A stretch of DNA of 64,000 bases from assembly GCA_015680905.1 (NCBI GenBank), contig CM027377.1, positions 29,288,501 to 29,352,500 on the forward strand, written 5' to 3'. Positions 23,547 to 36,129 of the stretch are shown one piece after another. The notes under the pieces were generated by a model. The model saw only the letters and a program-made list of their open reading frames with translations, had not been told where the DNA came from and did no database searches. The position numbers were made by a program, and so were the translations under genes. Within the stretch, counting starts at the first letter, position 1, and each line of letters starts with the position of its first letter. Source of the DNA: Coptis chinensis. Taxonomy: Eukaryota > Streptophyta > Magnoliopsida > Ranunculales > Ranunculaceae.

Positions 23547-23852
23547 CCGCTAAATAATTTACAATGTCAGCATACCATGGTGCTGAAAAAATAGCATACA
23601 GATGCTCATCAGGAAAGGAGTCCGGTATGGACTCAGAATCACTATTATCGTCGTTTGTAAGTCTAGATAAGTGGTCGGCAACTTCGTTTTCGACCCCTTT
23701 TTGTCCTTTTTATTTCTAATGTGAACTCTTTGCGGGAGAAGGATCCATCGGATTAATCTACCTTAGCATCCTTCTTTGCAAGAAGGTACTTAAAGGTCTG
23801 CATGGTCCATGTAAACTAAGGTTTTATAACCAACCAAATAAGGATCTAAAAC

Positions 23853-25106
23853 TTATCTAAAGCATAAATGACTAATAATTCTTTTTAAGGTAGTTGAATA
23901 ATTTCGTTGAACATCGTTTAAGGTTTTACTAGCATAATAAATAACAGTGGACTTATTATCTAGTTTTTGTCCCAATACTACACCAACTGCATAATCACTA
24001 GCATCACACATGAGTTCGAAAGGTTTAGACCAATCGGGAGGCTGTATAATTGGTGCAGAGGTTAGGGCGGCTTTTAAAGTTTCAAAAGCCTGCTTACAGT
24101 TAAAATTAAAATCAAAGATTGCATCCTTCAAAAGCAGATTAGTTAAAGGCCTAGCTATTTTCAAGAAATCTTTAATAAATCGCCTATAAAAACCTGCATG
24201 GCCTAGAAAGGCTCTAATATCATGGACAGTCCGTGGTTTAGGTAGAGTCGCTATCTTATTTAGTTTGACCTTATCTACTTCGATGCCATCGCTAGATACA
24301 ATGTGACCTAGTACTATGCCCTTTTTTACCATGAAATGACACTTTTCTCAATTTAAAACGAGGCTCTTTTCTTCACACCGTGTCAAAACCTTAGACAGGT
24401 TAGACAAGTAGTCTGTGAAGGAGTCTCCATAGATAGAAAAATCATCCATGAAAACTTCCATAAAGCTCTACCATGTCACTAAAATATATGAAGCATACAA
24501 TCACTGGAAAGTACGGGGAGCATTACAAAGTCCAAAAGGCATTCGTTTATAGGCATACGTTCCAAAGGGACATGTGAAGGTAGTCTTTTCTTGGTCGCCA
24601 ATATCAATAATAATCTGAAAATAGCACGAGTAGCCATCCGTAAAACAATAAAAGCATGACCAGGCTAGGCGCTCGAAAGCATCCGATCTATAAAAGGTAA
24701 AGGAAAGTGATCCTTTAAAATGTCATAGCATTTAAACGTCAGTAATCAATACAGATTCTCCATTTCATAGGACCTTGTGTGACAACATAGTCACCTTTTC
24801 GCTACGCACCATGGTAACTCCCGATTTCTTAGGAACTACATGAATGGGGCTTACCCATTCGCTATCGAGATTGGGTATATGATACCGCGCGATCGAAAGT
24901 AATCGTAAGACTTCTTCCCTAACCACCTCTTTCATGGCGGGGGTTCGACGGCCGAGGTTCGCGAGAAGTCTTCGCGTTATCCTCCAAATGGATCATGATG
25001 AGTGCAAACATTAGGTCAATTCCTTAATGTCGGCTAGGGACCAACCAATCACAGACCGATGTTCCCTAATCACCCGGATTAAACGTGTTTCTTCACCCTT
25101 AGTTAA
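23853..25106 (-). pseudogene. Athila reverse transcriptase and RNase H remnant
   Basis: The reverse transcriptase catalytic motif FMDDF is visible on the minus strand at about 24438-24452, followed in another frame by IVLGHIVSSDGIEVDKVKL and AFLGHAGFYRRFI. The RNase H start (FELMCDASDYAVGVVLGQK) is at 23853-24332. The earlier fingers and palm part, 24460-25106, is recognisable only in pieces with stops and shifts. The order RT, RNase H, integrase is that of Ty3 elements. Confidence 0.85.
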
Positions 25107-26599
25107 CTAAGAAGATATAATTACCGGATGACTACCATCCGGATCAAGTTGAATATATTTTAACTCCGGGGGAAGAGGTTTAAGCACTGGGGTGGAAAGA
25201 ATGTCAATAGATATTTCATCAGGGTCCCCATTTTGCATAATGAATACTTGCTTAGGTAGCAAGTGTTCATACTCAGTATATAGAGCAACCGAAGGGTCTA
25301 CAATTGGTGTGGACTCAAGGATGGTGTTGACTTCCTTTAAGTAGGAGTCATTTACAAAATCTGAAGTTCCAAAAGAAAGAAATTTATACATATTGTTTTC
25401 GGGAAAAGTGTTGTTAAAATAATCTTGAGCTAAGCTCTCAATCATGCTAACCTCCCCATCTATAGACGATTCTGGTAACTGTTTCATCATTTTAAAAACA
25501 TTTACTTCAATAGAAAGATGGCCAAAAGATAAAGACATCTTACCATCGCGGCAATTTATAAAGCGTTTGCGGTTTAAAGGGATGAAGGGCTCCCTAAGAT
25601 GATTGGTACAGAGTCGTTAGCGACTTATGTATCAAGGATAACAAAATCAGCAGGATAGTAGAAATCCTGAACCTTAACAAGCACGTTTTCCACTACACCC
25701 TTAGGATACTTAATTGACCTGTCCGCTAACCGCAACGTTATTCTTGTAGGTTGCATTTCTGTAGACCTATTTGTTTATACAAATAATCACGGAGTAAGTT
25801 AACACTCCCCCCGGTCTAATAAAGCGGTCGTCGTGGGAATCTCCTAAAATACATTTTACAGATGGGATCTAATTGGTCCTTTGTACTTAACAATTCCATT
25901 ATTTTCGATATAAAGTTGGGAACCGCTCAGGTTAGAAAGGCGTCTTTAGGTATGTTGGTCTTCGCCCTAGTAGTGCCACAACTCTTTAAGAAACTTAGCG
26001 TGGTTAGGTAGCTTTTTAATAGCTTCGAGAAAAGGAAGGTTTATCGTTAGATTTTTGAAAATGTTCCTAATCTCCTCAAAGTTTGTATCCCTGGTTAGCA
26101 TGGCTAATTTCTGAGGGAATGGTGGTTTCGCTCTATATTTAGTGTATAGCTCAACTTGATGTGTAACCTTGGCTTTCTGTTTCTTAGTTTGTTGTTTAAC
26201 TGGTACCTCTACAGTGGTAGGCTCTTCAGTTTCTATTTCGGTATTTAGTTCAATATCCGGTGTAGGGAGTACTGATGGGGTAACTATAGGCATAGTTACT
26301 TTGTTATCAACCACTCTTCTAGAACGGAGAGTGGTGATGGCATTTAGGTCACCTACGATTGTAGTTTCTGTACTAGTATTACCGTTTACCTCAAAGGCTG
26401 TGTTTGCTATTTTAGGGTTTGGTATCGCTTGTCTTGGAAACACGCCTTTTGGTTGGGTTTTCTCTTGGGCTAATTGTTGTATGCCTTGATTTATGGATTG
26501 TAAGATCTGTTGGTTTGATTGAGTCATTGTTTGGAAAAGTTGTTGGGTAACTTGTATAAAGGCGTCAATACGATCCGGTTGTGTAGGTGTATTAGTCAC
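25107..26599 (-). pseudogene. Athila gag C-terminal, protease and linker remnant
   Basis: 25967-26599 opens with a Gln-rich stretch (ILQSINQGIQQL) and ends in NLTINLPFLEAIKKLPNHAK and FLKEL, the conserved block before the protease in Athila/Tat elements. 25107-25538 ends LPPELKYIQLDPDGSHPVII, which in this branch links protease and reverse transcriptase. The protease segment itself, 25540-25960, is broken; no clean D-S/T-G motif is readable. Confidence 0.75.
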
Positions 26600-26649
26600 A
26601 GGTGGTGCGACTGGAACTATCTCACGTTGATTATTTATGGGTGGGTTGT

Positions 26650-27952
26650 GATAGTTACTATTGTTAACCGAACGATACTTCTATTGATATTATAACTATT
26701 ATAATTACCCTGACCTTGTGCTAGACCTTGTCGTGGTTGCACTTGGTTGTTATAATTATTATAATTCCCCTGACCTTGTCCTTGTCTAGGTGGAGCTTGG
26801 TTATAGTTGTTTGCTTGCCTAACATTTTGGTTATTAAACCCTGGAGGTGTAACTTGTTGATTGTTTCGCCAACTAAAGTTGGGATGTTGTCTCCATGGGC
26901 ATTAGGAATAGGATAGCTATTAATGGAGCAAACATTATCTTGCTCTAATTGTTGTTGTTCATAGGCGAGAGGACAATAGGAGTCAGGGTACTAGTGCTCA
27001 GGACTCAAACAGAAATTACATGGGTTGGAGTTTACATTCATAACGGGGATAAGCTTTTGTTGAACAGAAATAGCCTCAACCTTTTTAGTTAGAGATTCGA
27101 TTAAATTTTTAAGTTCTGGATCGGGTTTCATCTCAAACATACCGGGCCTTAATCATTGAAGAAGAACTAGCAGAGCCGGGGATATCATCACTACCCCCAA
27201 TTATTATTGCGTTTAGTTTGATTTTCTAAAATTTGTAAGCCTCGGGGCTCCTTTACTTAGGAAACTACCCCATTCATTATGTCAAGGACTTCTTTATGGT
27301 GGTGTAGAAGTCCTTTGAAAAAGGCACGAACTAACGTGTCTTTTGCTAGGTTATGGTGTGGACACTCTATAAGCAGATCGGTGAAACGATTTCAAGCCTC
27401 AGAAAATGATTCATGAGGATTCTATCGAAAAAAATGAATCTTGGAAAGCATCTCATCCATCTTTAGGGGTGGGTAAAAATGTTCCATAAACAGCTGAACA
27501 AGTTTAGCCCACGAGTCCACAGAGTTAGGCGCTTGGGCAGTTAACCAAGACGCTACCTTATCGGCTAAAGTGAAGGGAAATACCCTCAGTTTAATTTGTT
27601 CCACACCAACCATAGGATGATGGAATGTTGTAAGGACTTGTTCAATCCTACGCATGTGTTGATAAGGTTTTTCATGGTCTAACCCATGGAAAACGGGTAA
27701 CAAATTAAATATGTTTAGGGGAATTCGAAAATCCTCCACTGGGTCTGCTAGAACGATGCAAGATTTAGGGCTATTGCTCAAGGCTTTATAAAAGTCGGAG
27801 AGAGGAGTCTCTCTTTTTTCAACCATTATGTCAGGTGTGGTGGGTGGGATAATAGCTAGAGTTGTAGTGATTGGTATACTCGATAGACTTGTTTGTTGAC
27901 GTTGACGGTTAATTACGTTCAGTGTTTTTCTCCGACCAGGCCTTAATCTCAT
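26650..27952 (-). pseudogene. Athila gag remnant
   Basis: 27422-27952 is open for 176 codons and contains the retrotransposon gag core (FPFTLADKVASWLTAQAPNS, then LFMEHFYPP and the KIHFFR end). Downstream in a shifted frame, near 26890-26860 on the minus strand, HPNFSWRNNQQVTPPGFNN is followed by Gln/Asn/Tyr/Gly-rich repeats, typical of Athila gag C-termini. Gag would form the particle shell. Frameshifts between 26930 and 27420 inactivate it. Confidence 0.85.
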
Positions 27953-28465
27953 GCAAGTCTAAGTCTAAATAATGACAACCGTCAAACAATCTTGATATAT
28001 CGGTATAAACCTCTAACCGGAGATGCGCGGTATGGAAGAAAGGAATACCTGATTGCGTCCTTGCTTTGCTTATGAATAAATAGCGTCTTGTTTACGCGTG
28101 TTCAGTTGTATATAACAAGTTAGAACACTGAAAAACTTAAAACTTCGGTTCAAAACAAACCCGTGGAATCCGCAAAATTCAAATTTTAGATGTCATCTCA
28201 CTTTGAAGCGCTGGTCGCTCCGTGTAACTTCAAGTTACAGTGTTTTAGGGCGGGTCGTGCTCACTTTGGGCACGGGTCGTGCTCAAGGTTCTAGGCGTTT
28301 GGTAGGTGCGCCCGCTTTGGCAGTCGCTTCGTGTAATTTTTCACTTTAACTTTTCAATCTTTGAAACGGACAACCACAGTATGAATCCAACAAGGGTGGG
28401 TGGGTTTAATGGGACTTAAAAATGACTAATTATACTATGAAAACAATACTATGAGGTAACTAAGA
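27953..28465 (-). other. Athila leader between primer site and gag
   Basis: Non-coding leader of about 0.5 kb. It is locally GC-rich with gggtcgtgctc repeated twice near 28253 and 28266; nothing else of note. Confidence 0.5.
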
Positions 28466-28466
28466 T

Positions 28467-28479
28467 GGCAGCGGCGCCA
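28467..28479 (-). other. primer binding site of the Athila element
   Basis: The minus strand reads aa then TGGCGCCGCTGCC next to the LTR end. TGGCGCCGTTGCC-type sites are usual in Athila and Tat elements; one base differs here. Confidence 0.85.
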
Positions 28480-28481
28480 TT

Positions 28482-29951
28482 TGTTAAATGATAAAAATGA
28501 TAGTTTACCTACGAAATAAATGATGAAACTCAAAACGTAAGTAAACTAAAACTTATACGAATCTATATTTATCAAGTTTTCTACTCTCAATTCTATCGAA
28601 ATAGAGTGGAGTAACAAATTCGTTCCACTCCTAGTTCTCTAGCATAGAATGATTTCATAGTTAACTAATCGGTCTTAAGTCTAATGAGAGGTTTACGAGG
28701 GGAATTCTATACTACGAGGTTAATTAAATTAACAAGTTACGAATAACGAAAAGAGAGAATGCTAAGGGTTTGAATCTAGATAAAGAATTAAAGGGAATTG
28801 AATCCACCTTAACTCGACTTAATCCTACTAACAAAGACTCGTCGTGATCCAAATTGAATGCTTAGCATATCAAAATAGTAATTCTAATCCCTAATTATAC
28901 ATGGCATTTCTACCAATTCATAACTAGCATGTAAGCGATTAAACCCATTCTCATGGTAAATTAATCGTTTCTAGAGTGGAATAATTATCATGACGATTTC
29001 TAAGTTTAACAAAGATCAAGCGTCATCAAGGCTTCTTCAACCCCTCTAATGGAGGTTTAGCCTTGATTCATACCACTATCATTTCCCATTGATTTAAAAC
29101 TAAACATCATACCAAAATTCTACTTGGCTAATTTAACTAACAATACTTCAATCTAATTTAACAACTTAGAAATGATACTCAACAAGAATTAAAATTAGAT
29201 CTATAAATTGAAATGACAAAAATCGAAATTAACAAACTAGCTATTTTATTTATCAATACTAATGAAGAACAATGATTCTAAGAGTTTAATCTAAAACAAG
29301 AATTGAATTTAAACTAAACTTAATTTTATTTAATGAAAACTAGATCTAGAATTATCTATTGTTTTAGATCTAACTAGCTACCATTAACAAAGAGCTAAGA
29401 TTTTGTTTTTTATATGTTTAGATCCAAAAATCGTGCATGGGCTTGGAGCCATGTTTTGGGCCAAAGAATCAGGCCCAAAACCCAATTCTTTCAGTCCAAA
29501 AAGGCCTCTTCAGCTGCAGTTTCCTTCAACAGACTTTTTGTCCACTTTTGCTCCTCTGATTGGGTCAAAGCTTAGACCATTGGAAATCTCTTTCCGAGCC
29601 GGTCGTTTTGACATAAGGTAGGCCCAATTCAAGGTCTGAGTCCAAAGATCTGACGCCCGGAAGTTCTCACGACTTTGAGTGTTGTTTCTGCCCGCGTCAA
29701 CTTTTTAGCTTTTGATCGGGCTTTAGAAAGGCTTTGTCTTCTTGAATCTTGGCTTTTAATCATAGAACTCCTTAGCAACCGACCTTTGCTCCTTTATCTC
29801 GCTAAAGTGGCACATTTCTGCACATAATGGACTTTGAAGCCTGAAATGCATAAAAACACGTAATCAGTATTAACTCTTAATTATTACTCACATAATTGGT
29901 CTAAAAGTATGACTATTACAGGGTTAAAACTACAGTTTTGGGCTCTTATCA
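28482..29951 (-). repeat. full-length 5' LTR of the Athila element, 1470 bp
   Basis: It begins tgttaaatgataaaaatg and ends gggctcttatca on the + strand. It matches 21329-22300 with only scattered substitutions over the shared 970 bp, which suggests a fairly young insertion despite the decayed coding part. Confidence 0.9.
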
Positions 29952-29995
29952 CTCCACCACGAAGAACAATTGTTGTTGTCCTACCTGATGGACAT
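29952..29995 (-). pseudogene. captured CCT-eta fragment, part left of the break
   Basis: The minus strand reads CPSGRTTTIVLRGGA up to the Athila target duplication. Joined across Athila to 21328-21316 it gives the CCT-eta junction R-G-G-A-D-Q. The preceding codons up to about 30172 stay open except for one TGA but match nothing I recognise. Confidence 0.8.
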
Positions 29996-30346
29996 CAACC
30001 AACGTAGCATAACCGCAGAACTGTCCACCACTCTCCCTCCTCCTTTATCCGGGCTTGGGACCGGCGGTCTGAACTTTCATTATTTTGCACTGGAGGAGTT
30101 AAAAACGGGGTTGTTATCTCTTCAACCTGCAAAAAACAAAAAAACTTTCATAATATAACATTCTTATAAACCATCTAGCCATCATACCATCATAACAAGC
30201 TATAGTGCACAAGTTCGTTATGTCATTCTTACATCTTGCAAAAGGCTCGTTACCATTACTTACAAAAACATACTCAAAAACCAAAATAGAAAAAAAAAAA
30301 GTTGCATATCCCACACAATAGATTACTCATCTATCGCAACCTTGAT

Positions 30347-31099
30347 TCAAGCCAAATCAAAGGCCCCTTCAACAAAATCACTAAGGTTCGAGCAGCCAAA
30401 TTGAGGTCCATCATAAATAGGAGCATTGGGAACCAAGACTTCCTGGATGTAGATCTTTTTCTCCCCTCCAAGGACGACTCTGCCATGGCAAATATTAGCG
30501 GTGGTAGTCATAACATATCCCCTAGCAACCGGAACACCATCTCTACCTAATAGGATAACCTTAAGAGGTGGACTCAACGTTTCAGCAGGAGGGTTCACAG
30601 GAAGGTTCGCAGATTCAAACATATTCATTAAATTCTGTTGAGACGAACGGCGAACTGAGTTGGAACCAACATCGGTTCCAGGTGTTGTATCACCACGCGG
30701 CGGTTGACTATTCGACATTCCATTGTTGGTTACAAGCTTAAGCATATCGACAAAATGAAAAACAAAACTAAGATTTATATATATGATGAAAGCAATAAGT
30801 TTTATATTTAAGGCAAACTCACCATCAACACACCCTCTCAACTCTAGCTATGGGGACTTCATCTCACTCATTTCACCCTTAAATTCAGAATTTGATGAAG
30901 ACCTTGCTTGTGCTAACATCACCTTCAAATACTTGTGCGTTTTAATTGCTTTAGAGAGGTTAGAGTTGATTCCACGAGTCCTATTCCTTTTGTCCGCTCC
31001 TAAAACTTCGGTCAATTCGTCATTATCAAAATCAAGATGAGTTGCACTGCCCTTTCCACTTGAAGTTGCATTTTTTCTTTTCTTTTGAGCAGCCTCCAC
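30347..31099 (-). pseudogene. second protein of the CACTA element (TNPA/TNP1-like C-terminus)
   Basis: Two consecutive minus-strand frames. 30848-31099 is Lys-rich with a short acidic patch (DFDNDELTEVLGADKRNRTR). 30347-30841 ends in a beta-rich block, VILLGRDGVPVARGYVMTTT, then VVLGGEKKIYIQEVLVPNAP. Such a V-A-x-G-x-V ... V-x-LG ... V-x-I-x-x-V pattern is found at the C-terminus of the accessory protein of plant CACTA elements (family knowledge, moderate certainty). In En/Spm the accessory protein binds the subterminal repeats. Shifts between the pieces indicate decay. Confidence 0.55.
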
Positions 31100-31114
31100 T
31101 TGGAGTTCCTGATA

Positions 31115-33370
31115 TCAAAAAACGATGGTGGAAAATATTTTTCAAGCACGCACAATGCTTCTGCAGCCATGTACTTGTCCTCTTGGATATGTTGCCGGAC
31201 TAAGACTTTAGAGCACAACAAGTTGAAGAATAAGCTTATCTGATGAATAGCTCTTCGCAGGTCACGATGTTTAGGAAAAGCATGTTGAAGCAATACAGGT
31301 AGCAAATAACATATAATGACATGATAGTCATGTGATTTCATTACGAGCAAACCAGGTGGATTTAAAGTGACAATGTTGCTTTCCGGTTGATGAGAAACCG
31401 AAAGGAAGCTTCAAGTCCTTCAAAATTTTGCAGAAATTTAACTTCGTCTTTAGCTAAGACAATGGAGCCTTCGTTTTATTGGTTTCCCTCGTGGATCGGG
31501 TCGATTGCATCCATCGACCAATCGTGAATTAGCATCTTCCTCATATCTTCTCGCACCCTCTTGTATCCTTTGACTTGTCTTTCTTGTCTAGGATGTAATT
31601 TAGTAGATGTTCCGCAACATTTTTCTCAGTATGCATCACATCAACAACATGTCGGGATTTATAAGTGGGCCAATAGGGCATATCCCAAAAAATAGACCTT
31701 TTATACCAAGCCTCTGTAACTTGAACATCTTCATCATCTACACTATCATCCAAATTCACATCAAATGTGCTTCTTTTGCTACCAGTTGGGATTTTACCCG
31801 GCTTATACTTGATATGACTCACCTGCTGCATAACTTTTTCTCCACTTAACCTTAGTGGAGCAATGTTCAACTCTTCAGTCTTAAGTCCCAAGTATTTGCC
31901 TGACCGAAACGGGTGACCCAACGGAAGAAAGGGGCGATAGTTTGTGTAAACAATCTTCTTTGCATGCTCAAGATATATCGATTGAGTGTTATCTGAACAA
32001 ATCGGACATGCTTTGTAACCATGTGTTATACAGCCCGCTAAGTTTCCAAAAGCAGGAAAATCATGAATACCCCACATTAGCATAGCTCTCAAGATAAAAT
32101 GCTGTTTTTTATGCATGTCATAAGCCAACACCCCTTCCTTCCACAAATGTTCCAACTCCTCATACAATGGCTGAAGAAAAACGTCAATATCTTGACCCGG
32201 TGCCTTCCGCCCAGGTATCAGCAAACACATCATTTGGAACTCTGGTTTCATACATAAAGAAGGGGGGAGATTATAAGGTACCAAGTAAACAGGCCAACAA
32301 GCGTAGCTAGTGGATTGTATTCCACGGGGGATTGAAACCATCGGTTGCAATTCCAAGCCAAACATTACGCCCTTCCCGAGCAAAATCGGGCCAACTCTTT
32401 TACATGTTTTCCACTTGGATTGAGTCGATGGGATGTCGCATATGATCCCAAGAAGGTGTAGCTCGGTCGTGCCATGTTATTTCGTTAAGCTATCCATGGG
32501 ATAGTGTACAACCTCTTGAGCCTTGGAATCAAGGGAAAATGTCTCAAAACTTTATTCGCTCTTTTTGTTTCTTTCTTACCCATCTTTCCTTCTTTCACTT
32601 TGTATCCGGGTGCTTTGCACCCAAGACATTCCGTTAACTTAGCATCATCTTTCCAAGATAACATACAATTGTTCTCACATGCATCGATACTTGTGGCTTT
32701 CATTCCTAGATCTTTCAAGCATTGCTTTCATTCTGGGGTACTTTGATGGCAAAGTGATTCCTTCAGGAACCATATCCTCAAAAGGGACAAAAGTGCGGAA
32801 CCGCGCTAGTTCCCCGACCAACCATATTTCTTCTTCAAGTTATGAAGGTCAACAAGCTGGCTGAAAGTGTAGTAACGGGAGCCTCACATGAAGGGTATAG
32901 CTTTTGTTCGCCATTTTCTTGTATTCATTGTACCTCTTCCCCAAATCACGTTCAAGAACAGGTGGTGGTTCAAAATCCTCCATATGATTTTCTTCATCCT
33001 CATTCAAATCACCTACAACTACTTCATGCACTCCATAAAAAGCATCAACAAAATTCCCCATCCCAAGCCCTTCGGCCTCAGTGTTTTCTTCTTCAATCAC
33101 TGGCTCCACCACCGGATCCGTACATGGGTTCTCACCATGTAAAACCCATACACGATAATTCTTATCTATCCCGTACTTAATCAAATGTCTAGAGATTGTA
33201 CCAAACACAAAGCTTTTTCCATTTCGACATTCTCTGCAAGGACAAGGACACGTGGTCGAGCCGTGGTTGTTCACAATCGCAAATTGAATGAAATCAGCCA
33301 CCCCTTGTTTGTACACATCTCCAAATCTGTCCAATTCATTCATCCACTCTTTCTGAATTGGCCGAGACAT
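31115..33370 (-). pseudogene. CACTA transposase (TNPD/TNP2 family), decayed
   Basis: Domains follow family order on the minus strand. A transposase-associated zinc-binding domain opens at 33370 (ADFIQFAIVNN, CPCPCRECRN, HLIKYGI). A linker and a Cys-containing region lie at 32485-32718 (SIDACENNCMLSWKDDAKLT, then LTECLGCKAPGYK). The core tnp2 domain is at 31541-32383 (KAPGQDIDVFLQPLYEEL, PAFGNLAGCITHGYKACPIC, HVVDVMHTEKNVAEHLL). The downstream DUF4218 region is at 31115-31350 (MKSHDYHVIICYLLPVL, CVLEKYFPPSFFDI). Many frameshifts and stops separate the pieces. The protein would cut the CACTA ends; this copy cannot. The start at 33370 is the natural Met-Ser-Arg before the zinc-binding domain. 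Confidence 0.92.
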
Positions 33371-34560
33371 TCTGCAAAATTAGACGTGGGGGGTTGAACA
33401 AGCACATTGTGTAATCTATCGATTTGATACAACATAATACACAATCAAACCTTGAATATAGACCGCAGTACTAAGGCTTTTGTGTAAGTTGTTGAATCCT
33501 AAACTTCGACTTCAACTACATCAAAAGTAAGCTCTAAAATCGGCCTTAATGCAAAATTGGCCTAGGTAGCAAGCAAAGACTAGTATTCTCAAATTCTAGC
33601 TAAGTCTATGATATTAAAAGAATATCTATAAATAGAATTAACAAAGAATATTAACAAAGAAAAATTGATTTAATCTGTCGTAACATTGGGCTATACTACC
33701 ACCTTAGGTAGGCACCGCCGCCCTCAATCGACATATCTTTATCTAAGCAACCACATATACTTCATCATTGTTTCACCACTGAACATAAGAAAACTTCAAA
33801 CAACAAAGCTATCAATACTTTCGGTCGGCGTCAAACCGTGGTACCGATGAAAAACTTGAAGAGTCCGTAAACCTAGCATGCTTCATTTTCTAACAACAAT
33901 GCTACATATACAATTACTTCACCTGTTTCTAACTTGTTATGTAGATAATCTGAAAATAAATTTTCTTCCCCTACATGACTACATGACACTTTTATTGAAA
34001 AAAGAGACCCTGATGCATCAAATAGCTTTCAATGAAAATATATACTCTCTACACAAACCATATACACATTTCCCAGTATGTAAATTCCAAACAAAGCAAT
34101 CACGGCATACTGCAGTCAGTACTATTTAACTTAACCATCCTAATCAAGCTCTATGAAATGCAATTTTATCTTATCAATTTCAATGAAAAGTTTATCAAAT
34201 CAAACAATAACCCATATGCATATATAATCTTTATAAATCAAAGACATAATAACCCTTAAACAACAAAGCATACCCCTTGGATTCTCTTTCCAGTAATAGG
34301 GCACTAGGCTAGTAGGCTAGTAGGTAGATATAGTGGCGAGGCTGAGACATACTATACACATGCTAAATGGAGCAAGCCTCATATTATAAATAAATTGAAA
34401 GGTCTTGTAATAAATCACAGTAGCACGAAGCGGACAATGTGGATAACGAAGGTAGCAATGGATTATTATTATTCACCGCTTCACTTGTTCGCAGCGTTCT
34501 CTTAGAGTCTACATTGATATCTTCTTTATCTTATTTGAACCAACTCTAGCTGCTACATCG
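33371..34560. other. CACTA interior upstream of the transposase
   Basis: The transposase 5' leader or promoter should lie here (minus sense). AT-rich, with a short tandem ctagtaggctagtaggtag near 34310-34330. No captured exon was recognised before the VPS18 piece. Confidence 0.35.
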
Positions 34561-34853
34561 GAAATTATTCTTGGCACCGATAGTGGCCAACTATATGAGA
34601 TTGCTTGTTGGCCGAAAGGATAAGAAAGAGAAGTATGTCAAGTTTTTGTTTGAGCTAATTGAACTCCCTAAGCATTCATGGATTTGCAGGTATATTCAAG
34701 TATTCAAAATGTTTTTATTTTCATCCATATGGTTCATTAATCTTCTGTTTTTCAGATGGAAACAGCAGCTATTGGTAATTCGACGCGGTACTATGTCATG
34801 GCTGTTTACTCTACTACGCCTTTATTCCTTCAATCGGCATTGGGGGTTAGATG
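34561..34853 (+). pseudogene. captured two-exon fragment of VPS18
   Basis: On the + strand, opposite to the transposase, 34561-34689 reads EIILGTDSGQLYEIA, a disturbed segment, DKKEKYVKFLFELIELP, and after one lost base an EAFMDLQ-like end before a GTATAT donor. The second exon starts after ttttcag at 34756 with METAAIGNSTRYYVMAV, then a one-base shift and TRLYSF. This block is characteristic of the N-terminal beta-propeller of VPS18, a core subunit of HOPS/CORVET tethering complexes at the vacuole. The intron is retained, so a DNA copy was captured, not a cDNA. At least three small indels rule out function. Confidence 0.82.
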
Positions 34854-36129
34854 TATGTACATATCTTATCTTGAATGTTCTTAGTCTCTTTAGGCATAAA
34901 AAGATTATGCCTTATCTAGTAGGCTAGTAAAGATTTATTGAAGAAGAATGGGTATTGAAAGCCTTATCATTTGTGGTTCAAGTGTGATACTTGCTTGCGG
35001 GTCTTATATAGAGTGAAATATCGATTATAATATTCATTTAAGTGAAGCGGAGACCACATTGTAATTCAAGTAAAGAAATGTAATGCCAACACTGACTGAT
35101 CAAATCCTTTCTTCTTGGCGATTCTAGAAAAGTGAGCGGCTAAACCTAAGAGAGAGGCGATTATCGGGAGAGAAGCCTAGCAAGTCAAAGGCATATCTGA
35201 TTTCTGCTAGTATTCTAAATAACATATTAGAATAAATGCCAACAAATCAAACCTAATCTACATATTCGAGCACCACGAAAAATTTATCATATCAAAACCG
35301 GAAGGCCACAACTTGTAGCCGGGATAACCTTTGAAAAACTCTTAACTAGTTTCTTGTTTTTTTTTTGTCGCATTCGATCCAGTGATTGAATTTTCAGATT
35401 TAGATTTAGATTTAGAATTTTCAAATTACTATCTTGGCCATAGTTTGCCTCAAAATTCTCAAAATTTTGATATAGTAATATAGTAACTGATCGAATATAA
35501 TTCTCAAAATTAGCAAGTATCTCGTGAAATAGCATAAGAGAAACTCAAACCTTGGATTTTGATAGTGTCTTAATATGCTTGATTGCTGTCCTAATTAACA
35601 ATGGATGATCCAACAAATCGGACTCGAAGGTGTGGCCTCAACGTTATCTGCACATTACATAAGTCATTAAGACAAAAATGCATTCAATTTGTAAACAAAC
35701 TAAATTTTAAAATGAAATTCTAACCTAAAAGTTTTCCGCAGTTCCTCCTAGACAGACTTTCCCGCTATCTCTGGATTTTTCTTTACAAAATGGAGACAGT
35801 GCAAGGTAATAAAGATTGTCCTGACAATTTGTTTGTAAGTAGACCTAAAGAAGCCTAAAGATATTTGGTATCAAAATTTAGTATATGTTTTTGATAACAC
35901 TGATATTTGGTATTATCAAAGATTGTTACCTCAAACTGCAAGAAATGGATTGTGTCAAAACGGACTTCCAAACTCCTTGTTTTCTTCTTCTTTCTTTGAT
36001 TGACTGTTTACTGAATCTGAAAATTAGGTTTTGAGGAGTGCAAAAATAATGCGGCGGTGAGAGAGAGAGAGGAGAGAAAAAAAAAGTTATGTTTTATATT
36101 TCGATTTTTTTCGTTTCATTTCGCGAAAT
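34854..36129. other. CACTA interior, right side
   Basis: AT-rich, no supported gene. 35570-35830 contains short open stretches with splice-like edges on the minus strand that could be leader exons of the transposase unit. A GA-rich simple repeat lies at about 36057-36075. Confidence 0.35.

Larger units (their letters stand above)
21329..29951 (-). mobile_element. Athila-type Ty3 LTR retrotransposon nested in the CACTA element
   Basis: A 5 bp target duplication CTCCA (21324-21328 and 29952-29956) brackets LTRs that begin TG and end CA. The minus strand carries, in order, 5' LTR (28482-29951), primer binding site TGGCGCCGCTGCC (28467-28479), gag, a protease-linker region, reverse transcriptase/RNase H and integrase, then a truncated 3' LTR. 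The primer site and the gag motif HPNFSWRNNQ point to the Athila/Tat branch. All coding regions are broken by stops and frameshifts, and there is no sign of an env-like reading frame before the 3' LTR. It interrupts the captured CCT-eta exon and so is younger than the capture. Confidence 0.92.

Noticed and set aside
26169-26489. 106-codon + strand frame rich in Val and Ser
   Set aside because: Antisense shadow of the Athila gag-protease region.
32842-33180. 112-codon + frame and neighbours
   Set aside because: Antisense shadow of the CACTA transposase N-terminal domain.
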